A stretch of 7,099 nucleotides of DNA, taken from positions 1 to 7,099 of the forward strand of contig CBDVCD010000180.1 in assembly GCA_965372385.1 (NCBI GenBank), written 5' to 3'. Below, in pieces: positions 1 to 5,705 of this stretch (position 1 is its first letter; each line of letters begins with the position of its first letter). Both the position numbers and the translations under genes were made by a program. This DNA comes from JASJBU01 sp965372385 (GTDB taxonomy: Bacteria > Pseudomonadota > Gammaproteobacteria > Chromatiales > Chromatiaceae). The notes under the pieces are model-generated. The model was given only the letters and a program-made list of their open reading frames with translations, did no database searches and had not been told where the DNA came from.

Positions 1-213
1 CAACAGCTGGGCCCGATCATCGACCAGAATCCGAATATTACCCGCCTGGGCCTTGGTGATATCAATCTCCAGTGGCTGCCAGGGAACCCTGCAGCGATGA
101 TCGAGCTGGACGTGAGCAACACCGGTATCGAAGGGTTGTGGGGCATTGATTACTTCACCTCACTGCAATTCCTCGATGCCTCGGACAACCGTATCTTCGA
201 CCTCTATCCACTG
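1..213 (+). repeat. LRR-coding tandem repeat, copy A (5' truncated by the window edge)
   Basis: This copy matches 346-573. The offset is 345 at the left end and 360 from base 97 onward; a 15-base (5-codon) indel separates QWLPGNPAA from QELGLPWFNINRAG. Many positions are identical at the DNA level, for example ATCGAGCTGGAC and AACACCGGTATCGAAGG, which points to a fairly recent in-frame duplication of a four- to five-LRR block. Confidence 0.8.
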
Positions 214-1431
214 AGCATGGCGCCGCTGTCCGACAGCCTGCGTGAACTGCGCCTGGCGAATAACGCCATCATTGACGTCGGTGCCTTGGCGAACTACCAC
301 AGCCTCCAGACCCTGTGGCTGTCGGGCAACGCAGGTATCGACTTCTTACAGCTGAAGCCGATCATCGACCAGAACTCGGGTCTCACGCGCCTGGGGCTCG
401 GTGACATCAACCTCCAGGAACTGGGCCTGCCCTGGTTCAACATCAACCGCGCGGGCGTGATCGAGCTGGACCTGAGTAACACCGGTATCGAAGGCCTGTG
501 GGGCATCGAGGAGTACACGGCACTGCAAGTACTCGACGTCTCGGACAATCGCATCTTCGACATCTATCCGCTGTTCAATCTCCTTGCACTGGAGTTCGTC
601 GATCTGCGCGGCAACACGGGCATCCCCTGTGATCAGCTCGATCAATTGGAGCAGATTCTCGGATCGGATGCGGTGTTACGTCCGACGACTTGTGTCGTTG
701 GTCAGGCGCCAAACCTCTCGATCGATCAACCTGTCGATGGGCTGGTTGTCATCGAAGGACAACCGGTAATCCTCAGCGCAAATGCATTTGATGCTGAGGA
801 TGGGGATATCGGTGCATCGATTCAATGGTCGTCCGATCTTTACGGCGTGTTGGGTTCCGGGGCATTCCTAGAGATCCCTTTGCTGTCAGGCGATCAGACC
901 TTGTTTGCGACTGTCACCGATAGCGACGGTAATACTGTCTCCCATTCAGTAAATGTCTCGGTGTTATTGAACAACGCGCCGAACGTTGAGATCTACTCCC
1001 CGCTCAACGGCATTTCCATTGTCGAGGGGGATCTGCTCGTCCTGGACGGCTATGCCTTCGACACGGAAGACGGCGACCTGACCGCGGCGCTCCAGTGGTC
1101 GTCGAACATCGACGGGACGCTGGGAAGTGGCAACGGTTTGAGCGTTACGCTCACGCCGGGCGAGCATACGCTGACGGCGTCCGTGACCGATCAATGGGGT
1201 AAGACCACAGAGGCCACCACGGCGGTGACGGTTGTCGCGTTCGAAGTCCTGCTCTGTGATATCGACTTGGATCAGGACGTGGATATTAGTGATATCCAGG
1301 CTATCTTGCAGGCTAGGAATGAGCCTGCTGTTCCGGGTGATGCCAGGGATGTCGATAGTGATGGGCTTATAACCGTCCTTGATGCGCGTCAATGTGTGGT
1401 GCAATGCATCAATCCCCGCTGTGCCCCCTAG
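1..1431 (+). CDS. Secreted leucine-rich-repeat protein with two Ig-like domains and C-terminal dockerin-like module (5' partial)
   Basis: The frame is open from the first base, so the N-terminus lies outside the window; the first in-frame ATG (97) falls inside the repeats and is not the true start. 476 residues are visible. Residues 1-205 are leucine-rich repeats of about 22-26 residues (pattern LxxLxLxxNxI), closed by a cap with Cys at 210 and 231. Residues ~236-322 and ~326-412 are two related Ig/PKD-like domains sharing the motifs DxEDGD, QWSS, LGSG and TVTD/SVTD. Residues 419-476 form a dockerin-like end: two EF-hand-type loops, DIDLDQDVDISD (420-431) and DVDSDGLITVLD (450-461), framed by Cys 419, 465, 469 and 474. 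LRR and Ig modules usually bind proteins or sugars, and dockerins bind cohesins; the ligand here is unknown. A cohesin-like protein is encoded next. Domain calls are by eye: LRR and dockerin strong, Ig type approximate. Confidence 0.85.
   Translation, partial: QQLGPIIDQNPNITRLGLGDINLQWLPGNPAAMIELDVSNTGIEGLWGIDYFTSLQFLDASDNRIFDLYPLSMAPLSDSLRELRLANNAIIDVGALANYHSLQTLWLSGNAGIDFLQLKPIIDQNSGLTRLGLGDINLQELGLPWFNINRAGVIELDLSNTGIEGLWGIEEYTALQVLDVSDNRIFDIYPLFNLLALEFVDLRGNTGIPCDQLDQLEQILGSDAVLRPTTCVVGQAPNLSIDQPVDGLVVIEGQPVILSANAFDAEDGDIGASIQWSSDLYGVLGSGAFLEIPLLSGDQTLFATVTDSDGNTVSHSVNVSVLLNNAPNVEIYSPLNGISIVEGDLLVLDGYAFDTEDGDLTAALQWSSNIDGTLGSGNGLSVTLTPGEHTLTASVTDQWGKTTEATTAVTVVAFEVLLCDIDLDQDVDISDIQAILQARNEPAVPGDARDVDSDGLITVLDARQCVVQCINPRCAP
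346..573 (+). repeat. LRR-coding tandem repeat, copy B
   Basis: Second copy of the ~360-bp unit, related to bases 1-213. It shares the protein motifs PIIDQN, RLGLGDINLQ, SNTGIEGLWGI and SDNRIFD with copy A. After 573 the pattern decays into a degenerate repeat and the Cys-containing cap (GIPCDQL), so this is the last full unit. Confidence 0.8.
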
Positions 1432-1438
1432 TCTGCAA

Positions 1439-1484
1439 AATGGAAGGTGCCATCTGATATGACGCCTTCCATTCATGCTTTTTT
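1439..1484 (+). terminator. Intercistronic hairpin with T-run after the LRR-dockerin gene
   Basis: AATGGAAGG (1439-1447) pairs perfectly with CCTTCCATT (1465-1473), extended by a G-U and a G-C pair. Six T follow at 1479-1484. The 5-base gap between stem and T-run makes it a less-than-perfect Rho-independent terminator. It lies between the dockerin and cohesin-like genes, so it may end most transcripts of the first gene or set their ratio by read-through. Confidence 0.55.
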
Positions 1485-1521
1485 GAAAAATGATTCAATT
1501 GATTTTAAAAGGAAGAACTAC

Positions 1522-2124
1522 ATGAAAAAATTATTATCTACTGTAATTGGATTAAGTTTGTTTGTCGCAGTCAATCAGGCGGGCGCAGTTACTTTGAGCC
1601 TGCTGCCGGAAACACAGACAGCAACTTCAGGCGACATAATTAGTTTGGATCTCGTGATAGATGGGTTAGGTGATTTCTCGCCAGACTCCCTCGGTGCCTT
1701 CGATGTTGATATCACTTATGACACGAGTCTACTCAGCTTCCAGAGCTACAGTTTGGGATGGGATCTTGGGGATCTGTCACTCTTTGGAGCGATTGATACG
1801 AGTGAGGGCGAAGGCACCCCGGGGGTCATTGATATTGCAGAGATTAGTCTGCTGAGCCCAGTAGAATTGGATGCCATGCAATCCTCTGGTTTTATTCTGG
1901 CGAGTCTGGATTTCTCCGTAGATGCTCTGATGGCTGGCAATAGTACTACTGTGTCAATAGATCCTTTGCTGATGCTGAGCGATGGCTTTGGTAACTTGCT
2001 CTCACTGGATGGAACAACGGATGCGGTGATCAGCAATCCTGTCCCTGTGCCGAGTACCCTTATACTCTTTAGTTCTGGCCTACTGTTTTTGGGTGTTGCA
2101 CGGAAATACAGCGGGAACAGCTAA
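1522..2124 (+). CDS. Cohesin-like domain protein with PEP-CTERM-type sorting tail
   Basis: 200 residues from ATG 1522. This start is chosen because AAGGAAG lies just upstream and it begins a textbook signal peptide (MKKLLSTVIGLSLFVAVNQAGA, cleavage near residue 22); the in-frame GTG at 1447 lies in the hairpin and would add 25 unlikely residues. Residues ~24-170 are all-beta, acidic and lysine-poor, resembling cohesin folds: an SLLPETQTATSGDIISLDL opening, an FDVDITYDTSLLSF core strand pair, and a late SGFILASLDFSVDA strand. The end, NPVPVPSTLILFSSGLLFLGVARKY, has the layout of a PEP-CTERM signal: proline motif, hydrophobic helix, basic tail. It reads VPVPST rather than the usual VPEPST. Such tails are processed by exosortase in EPS-producing Gram-negatives; no exosortase gene is in the window. 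Neighbouring the dockerin-like gene, it is its likely partner (inference). Confidence 0.8.
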   Translation: MKKLLSTVIGLSLFVAVNQAGAVTLSLLPETQTATSGDIISLDLVIDGLGDFSPDSLGAFDVDITYDTSLLSFQSYSLGWDLGDLSLFGAIDTSEGEGTPGVIDIAEISLLSPVELDAMQSSGFILASLDFSVDALMAGNSTTVSIDPLLMLSDGFGNLLSLDGTTDAVISNPVPVPSTLILFSSGLLFLGVARKYSGNS

Positions 2125-2152
2125 AGGCTTACTGCATAGGATAATCAGCTAG

Positions 2153-2187
2153 AGGGAAAATCAGGGGTACTATACTTGATTTTTCCT
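2153..2187. other. Hairpin downstream of the cohesin-like gene, possible terminator
   Basis: AGGGAAAATCA (2153-2163) pairs with TGATTTTTCCT (2177-2187) over 11 positions with one G-U, leaving a 13-base loop. It starts 28 bases after the stop codon. The T-rich stretch is inside the 3' arm and no T-run follows, so termination is plausible but weakly supported. Confidence 0.4.
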
Positions 2188-2236
2188 GCAGTACGCTCTG
2201 TAACCGGTTTTCTTCAGACTGACTAAACAGTTCATG

Positions 2237-2340
2237 GAATAGCCGACATGCACCTCCGAGGGACGCCGTGAATACTTCCCTGTAGGCTTGATGCTAGCAT
2301 CCCTGCTACCGACTCCCACGGAGATGCATGTCGGCTATTC
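2237..2340. repeat. REP/MITE-like intergenic palindrome (104 bp)
   Basis: Bases 2237-2258 (GAATAGCCGACATGCA...) and 2319-2340 are inverted repeats matching at 21 of 22 positions, the exception being one C-A mismatch. After one mismatch a GGGA/TCCC step extends the stem inward. The ~50-base centre holds a perfect 12-bp palindrome, GATGCTAGCATC (2290-2301). No target-site duplication flanks it. The layout, and wording such as GGGACGCCGTGAATAC and TCCCTGTAGGC, resembles dispersed extragenic palindromes I recall from gammaproteobacterial genomes; this family assignment is from memory and untested. Confidence 0.7.
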
Positions 2341-2356
2341 AACGTTCGCGTTGAAT
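2337..2356. other. Hairpin with TTCG tetraloop
   Basis: ATTCAACG (2337-2344) pairs perfectly with CGTTGAAT (2349-2356) around TTCG. It overlaps the last four bases of the REP-like palindrome, so the two structures are mutually exclusive. The closing pair is G-C, not the extra-stable C(UUCG)G arrangement. Confidence 0.5.
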
Positions 2357-2422
2357 TTGCCGCATCCTTGGCGGGTCTCGGGTTGTCTGATATGTCGCCA
2401 CAATCGTGAAAGCCTGATGATC

Positions 2423-2454
2423 TTGAAACTGTTCGAACCTGTGCCGCGTATATT
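2423..2454 (+). promoter_or_regulatory. Weak candidate promoter for cfa
   Basis: TTGAAA (2423-2428) and TATATT (2449-2454) each match the sigma-70 consensus at 5 of 6 positions and would start transcription about 40 bases before the cfa ATG. The 20-base spacer is longer than the usual 16-18, so this is tentative. Confidence 0.3.
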
Positions 2455-2499
2455 TGGAGTAGGTGATGAGATGGCAGGTTTAACCAGCGGAGAGACAAC

Positions 2500-3663
2500 A
2501 TGTACCTCGAATTACTGGACTGCGGCATTAAAGAGGGCATCATCAATTTATACCTCCCCACAGGGAGGACCTACCACTTTGGTGACAAGGGGATTGAGAC
2601 CAACTGGGTTATCAAGAGTGAAGATACGATAAAGCGGATTGCCAGGGATTGGGAGTACCACTTGGGAGAAACCTATGTCAACGGAGAGTGGGATGTGGCG
2701 GATTGTGAATTACGCGACCTGCTTGGGGTGTTGCGCCGCAATTTCGCCATAATCACCCAGGCCAGATGGCTGCGCTCGGTTGCCCAATTATTACAGCAAT
2801 GGAACAGAATCACCCGTAGTTACAGCAATGTGTCCCATCACTATGATTTGGATGAAGAGGTGTTCCGGCTCTTCCTGGATAAAGGCATGCACTATTCGTG
2901 CGGCTATTTCACTCGCGGTGATAGTAGTCTGGAGCAGGCCCAGGAGGCAAAGTCACTGCTTATTGGCAAAAAGCTTCTACTGCAACCGGGACAGCGGGTA
3001 CTGGATGTGGGGTGTGGATGGGGAAGCCTGGCCATTTTTCTGGCGCAGCACTTTGCCGTGGATGTGGTTGGCATCACGCTTTCCAAGGAACAGTTGGCGG
3101 TGGCACGGCGGCGGGCACGGGAATTACAAATCGATAATGTGCGGTTTGAGTTGGCTGACTATCGGGAGCATAAGGGCAGCTATGATCGTATCGTCAGCGT
3201 TGGCATGTTTGAGCATGTTGGCAGACCTTTTTACAACATCTACTTCCAGCGTATCAGAGAGATGCTGCGGGAAAATGGCGTCGCTTTAGTACACTCCATC
3301 GGCAGCAGCGGTCCTCCGGGTGTATGTAATCCATGGATCCGAAAGTACATATTTCCCGGCGGCAGCATACCCGCGTTGTCCGAAATGAGCCGGGTGGCGG
3401 AAGAGTCTGATTTTATGATTACGGATGTCGAAGTATTACGGTTGCATTACATGCAAACCCTGCATTGCTGGTATGACCGTTTTCAGCAGAACCGGAGTGA
3501 AATAAAGGCCAGGATGGGCGAACGTTTCTGCCGAATGTGGGAATTTTACCTCTCCATTTGCGAGGTCGCGTTTCAATATTCCGACCTGGTCGTGTTTCAA
3601 ATGCAATTGGCGCTTGAGCATGATGTGGTACCGACAACACGGGATTACCTGTACAGCAAGTGA
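2500..3663 (+). CDS. cfa: Cyclopropane-fatty-acyl-phospholipid synthase
   Basis: 387 residues, close to the ~382 of E. coli Cfa, so full length. Cfa methylenates cis double bonds of membrane phospholipid acyl chains using S-adenosylmethionine, acting at the inner face of the cytoplasmic membrane. Visible: an N-terminal lipid-binding region (1-~110, with YVNGEWDV); the family motif SHHYDLDEEVFRLFLD (112-127); YSCGYF with Cys134; SAM-binding loop VLDVGCGWGS (167-176); GITLSKEQ (191-198); GMFEHVG with Glu238; VHSIGS with His265 and Ile267; IFPGG (284-288); and HYMQTLHCW with Tyr317. These match the Cys, Glu, His, Ile and Tyr that hold the catalytic bicarbonate in E. coli Cfa, so the enzyme should be active. 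GGAGA at 2489-2493 precedes the ATG by 6 bases. It appears to be the first gene of a two-gene operon with the binding protein downstream. Confidence 0.95.
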   Translation: MYLELLDCGIKEGIINLYLPTGRTYHFGDKGIETNWVIKSEDTIKRIARDWEYHLGETYVNGEWDVADCELRDLLGVLRRNFAIITQARWLRSVAQLLQQWNRITRSYSNVSHHYDLDEEVFRLFLDKGMHYSCGYFTRGDSSLEQAQEAKSLLIGKKLLLQPGQRVLDVGCGWGSLAIFLAQHFAVDVVGITLSKEQLAVARRRARELQIDNVRFELADYREHKGSYDRIVSVGMFEHVGRPFYNIYFQRIREMLRENGVALVHSIGSSGPPGVCNPWIRKYIFPGGSIPALSEMSRVAEESDFMITDVEVLRLHYMQTLHCWYDRFQQNRSEIKARMGERFCRMWEFYLSICEVAFQYSDLVVFQMQLALEHDVVPTTRDYLYSK

Positions 3664-3669
3664 GGTGAT
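3662..3669 (+). promoter_or_regulatory. Shine-Dalgarno overlapping the cfa stop codon
   Basis: GAGGTGAT begins within the cfa TGA (3661-3663) and ends 5 bases before the ATG at 3675. Ribosomes ending cfa would sit on this site, which favours translational coupling of cfa and the downstream binding protein. Confidence 0.6.
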
Positions 3670-3674
3670 GGATT

Positions 3675-4709
3675 ATGCGTCTTGAAAAAACACTTTTCCT
3701 GTTGATGCTGTCTCTGCTGTTAACCTTGCCGTCCGCCCAGGCCAAGGTATTCAAGATTGCCACCCTCTCTCCGGATGGTTCGAGCTGGATGGTGAAAATG
3801 CGCGGGGGCGGCAAGGAGATAGAACGTCTGACTCAGGGACGGGTCAAGTTCAAGTTTTACCCCGGCGGGGTGATGGGCAATGACCAGACAGTGCTGCGCA
3901 AGATCAACCTGGGACAGTTGCAGGGTGGGGCCGTACCTGGCGGCAGTCTGGTGCGGTTTGCCCGCAGCAGTCAGATCTACAGCCTGCCGCTGCTGTTTCA
4001 GTCGTTCGACGAGGTTGATTTCGTGCGCCATTACATCGATCCCATCATCGTGGATGAGCTGGAACAGAGTGGTTTCGTCACCTTTGGACTGGCTGAAGGC
4101 GGATTGGCTTACCTGATGAGTGACTCTGAAATCACCGGCGTCAAGGATCTCAAAAAGAAAAAAATCTGGGTGCCGGACGCTGACCCGAATGCAATCAAGG
4201 TCGTCGAATCCTTTGGCCTGTCACCCATTCCGCTTTCCATCGGAGAGGTTTTGCTCAGCCTGCAAACCGGCGTAATCGATTCAGTGACCACCTCGCCTAT
4301 CGCCGCGATTGCATTACAGTGGCACACCCGGGTGCAATATATGACCAACCTGCCGCTGTCGTATTTTATTGCCGTGCTGGCAATCGACAGAAAGGCCTTT
4401 TCCAATATCAGTGAGCAGGATCAGAAGTTGGTGCGCTCAGTGATGGGAGAGGTATTCCAGGATATCGATCGGCAGAATCGACAGGATAATATCGCTGCGT
4501 TTTCCGCACTCCAGGCGTTGGGAGTCGAGCTGAGTCATCCTTCAAATGACGAAGTGGCCGACTGGCGAGCCAGGGCCAGGATGGTAACCGAGCAACTGCT
4601 ACAGACCGGTGAGATTTCTCAGCCGCTTTTCCAACAGGTCAACGGCTATCTGCAGACCTGCCGGGATCAGAGGGAAAACGGCAGCAGGAGCTGTCATGTC
4701 GTGGAGTAA
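3675..4709 (+). CDS. dctP: TRAP transporter substrate-binding protein, DctP family, TatP-like
   Basis: 344 residues, typical for DctP-type proteins. A signal peptide (MRLEKTLFLLMLSLLLTLPSAQA, cut after 23) gives a soluble periplasmic protein; there is no lipobox. The mature part starts KVFKIATLSPDGSSW and carries family landmarks: GRVKFKFYPGGVMGND (55-70), LPLLF (104-108), LKKKKIWVP (159-167), SLQTGVIDS (195-203) and ALQWHTRVQYMTNLP (213-227). In sialic-acid and dicarboxylate TRAP proteins the KIRVP motif gives an Arg that clamps the ligand carboxylate; here it reads KIWVP, with Trp165. That, and the ALQW/YMT block, fits the TatP branch that works with a TPR lipoprotein (TatT), and a TatT gene ends 42 bp away on the other strand. 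Ligand unknown. Cys329 and Cys340 near the C-terminus could form a disulfide. No DctQ/DctM gene is visible. Confidence 0.9.
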   Translation: MRLEKTLFLLMLSLLLTLPSAQAKVFKIATLSPDGSSWMVKMRGGGKEIERLTQGRVKFKFYPGGVMGNDQTVLRKINLGQLQGGAVPGGSLVRFARSSQIYSLPLLFQSFDEVDFVRHYIDPIIVDELEQSGFVTFGLAEGGLAYLMSDSEITGVKDLKKKKIWVPDADPNAIKVVESFGLSPIPLSIGEVLLSLQTGVIDSVTTSPIAAIALQWHTRVQYMTNLPLSYFIAVLAIDRKAFSNISEQDQKLVRSVMGEVFQDIDRQNRQDNIAAFSALQALGVELSHPSNDEVADWRARARMVTEQLLQTGEISQPLFQQVNGYLQTCRDQRENGSRSCHVVE

Positions 4710-4751
4710 ATTGCGGGTCATTCTCCGCTCATCTAGTTGCAGCTTGCTCGA

Positions 4752-5600
4752 TCAGAAATAGTCAGCGGATTCGGCCAGCAGTTTGCGGGCCTCCTCCTGC
4801 GCCAGGGTATTGGTTAATGTCAGGCCCTGAACCTCGGCATTGCCTTGCAGCACTTCGTTAAGCAGACGGTCATGGAGGTCTCGATTGAAGACCAGGCGTG
4901 CGTAGTATTGTGCATAGAGCGTCTTCATCATCAGGTTTCTGCCCTGGTCCAGTTCCAGCGCCTGCTCGAAATAGTCCCTGGCCTGATCGGGCTTGCCACC
5001 CATGGCTGGCGGCAGCAGTGAATTCAGTACACCAAGATAGAGTTGTGCACCGCCGTGATCCCAGCCAGGATCAAGTTCGACCGTCCTGCGCATGATCGCC
5101 TTGATCTTAGGGATGTCGGCAATAGCAAGCCAGTCACTGGTGCGCGCCTGGATCCAGCCTGCCCATGCGACGCCCCAGGTATAGAGCTCAGCGACATCGC
5201 TGTGCTCAATCCTCCGCAGCTTTTTTTCAAATTCGGGGAAGCGTAATTCGCGTATATTACAAAGGTCTCCGCGTTTCACGCAGAAAGCGCGCTGGCTATA
5301 TTGCAGTGCCTTGTTGGACAGGCGCATGGCACGTTCCGGGTCACTGACAAATGCACTGCTGTAGGCGACATAGAGCTTGCTGCCGGCGACCAGCAGGTCC
5401 ACATCGCGAGGAGCCCCTTCGATAAAACTATCGATCATGATCAGGTAAGCGGGAGCTCCCTGGCGTACGGTCTCGAGATCGTTCTGGTTGAGAATGGCGG
5501 CGTTCAGGTTGTTGGCCATGTCTTTCGTGGCAGAACTGATCATGCTGCTGCAGGCCCCAAGCAGGAGCGACGCAAACAGGAGTAAAATAGCGCGTTTCAC
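4752..5600 (-). CDS. TatT-family TPR lipoprotein of a TRAP transporter (TPAT component)
   Basis: 282 residues from GTG 5600. This start begins a clean lipoprotein signal (MKRAILLLFASLLLGAC; Cys17 in lipobox LGAC), has GAGG about 8 bases upstream, and follows a perfect TATAAT. Ser at +2 predicts outer-membrane sorting, facing the periplasm. TatT proteins are alpha-helical with divergent TPR-like repeats and dock onto the TatP binding protein. Landmarks: NLNAAILNQNDLETVRQGAP (31-50), a Cys107/Cys114 pair (possible disulfide), LYTWGVAWAGWI (139-150), VELDPGWDHGGAQLYLG (174-190) and LLPPAMGGKPDQARDYFEQA (195-214), the last two being TPR-like helices. The gene runs convergently to its probable partner rather than in one operon with it, so it would be expressed from its own promoter. 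Family recognition is from motifs and context. Confidence 0.9.
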   Translation of the reverse strand: MKRAILLLFASLLLGACSSMISSATKDMANNLNAAILNQNDLETVRQGAPAYLIMIDSFIEGAPRDVDLLVAGSKLYVAYSSAFVSDPERAMRLSNKALQYSQRAFCVKRGDLCNIRELRFPEFEKKLRRIEHSDVAELYTWGVAWAGWIQARTSDWLAIADIPKIKAIMRRTVELDPGWDHGGAQLYLGVLNSLLPPAMGGKPDQARDYFEQALELDQGRNLMMKTLYAQYYARLVFNRDLHDRLLNEVLQGNAEVQGLTLTNTLAQEEARKLLAESADYF

Positions 5601-5630
5601 ACAGACAACCTCAAACATTGGCAGGAGTTG

Positions 5631-5636
5631 ATTATA
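5631..5636 (-). promoter_or_regulatory. -10 box of the TatT gene
   Basis: TATAAT on the minus strand, 30 bases upstream of GTG 5600. It predicts a leader of about 24 bases. No good -35 hexamer is seen at the right spacing (TAGCAG lies there), so an activator may be needed. It also argues against the upstream in-frame ATG at 5678, which would lie before the transcript start. Confidence 0.5.
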
Positions 5637-5640
5637 CCGT

Positions 5641-5665
5641 GCCAGAAAATCTGCTGCTATCTGGC
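5641..5665. promoter_or_regulatory. Inverted repeat between divergent promoters, possible operator
   Basis: GCCAGA (5641-5646) and TCTGGC (5660-5665) form a 6-bp dyad with a 13-base centre. It covers the -35 zones of both the TatT promoter and the candidate rightward promoter. A short dyad like this can arise by chance, so the call is tentative. Confidence 0.25.
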
Positions 5666-5681
5666 TGAAGCAGACCATTAT

Positions 5682-5689
5682 GTTATAGT
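5682..5689 (+). promoter_or_regulatory. Candidate extended -10 promoter for the DUF481 gene
   Basis: TG at 5681-5682, one base, then TATAGT (5684-5689) make an extended -10; the -35 position (CTGGCT) is poor. Transcription would begin near the seven-C run (5690-5696), just before the MITE, placing the whole MITE in a leader of about 150 bases. Confidence 0.35.
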
Positions 5690-5697
5690 CCCCCCCA

Positions 5698-5705
5698 AAA
5701 CTTCA
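5698..5705. repeat. Left target-site duplication of the MITE
   Basis: AAACTTCA, identical to 5817-5824 and directly abutting the left terminal inverted repeat. Its exact adjacency to both element ends supports insertion by a transposase that makes 8-bp staggered cuts. Confidence 0.8.

Noticed and set aside
964..1476. 170-codon open frame on the minus strand
   Set aside because: Antisense to the Ig and dockerin-like domains, Arg/His-rich composition, no recognisable motif; it is a shadow of the real gene.
1483..1511. TTGAAA with a downstream A/T-rich -10-like stretch before the cohesin-like gene
   Set aside because: Transcription would start only about 4 bases before the ATG and would omit the AAGGAAG ribosome binding site.
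1447..1521. GTG 1447 as the start of the cohesin-like protein
   Set aside because: It adds 25 polar residues before a clean signal peptide, has no ribosome binding site and lies inside the terminator-like hairpin.
2237..2340. Integron attC site
   Set aside because: The palindrome lacks the GTTRRRY-type core sites and the unpaired features expected of attC, and no integrase or cassette array is present.
2288..2632. 114-codon open frame starting inside the REP-like palindrome
   Set aside because: It runs into cfa in another frame and shows no protein-like features.
3419..3814. 131-codon minus-strand open frame across the cfa/dctP junction
   Set aside because: Antisense to two well-supported genes, with no motif or ribosome binding site of note.
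4710..4751. Short GCGG/CCGC dyad between the convergent dctP and TatT stop codons
   Set aside because: Only 4 bp of stem and no T-run on either strand; not enough to call a bidirectional terminator.
5601..5678. In-frame ATGs at 5678 and 5618 as TatT starts
   Set aside because: ATG 5678 lies upstream of the TATAAT box, and neither has a Shine-Dalgarno; GTG 5600 has GAGG and gives a standard lipoprotein signal length.
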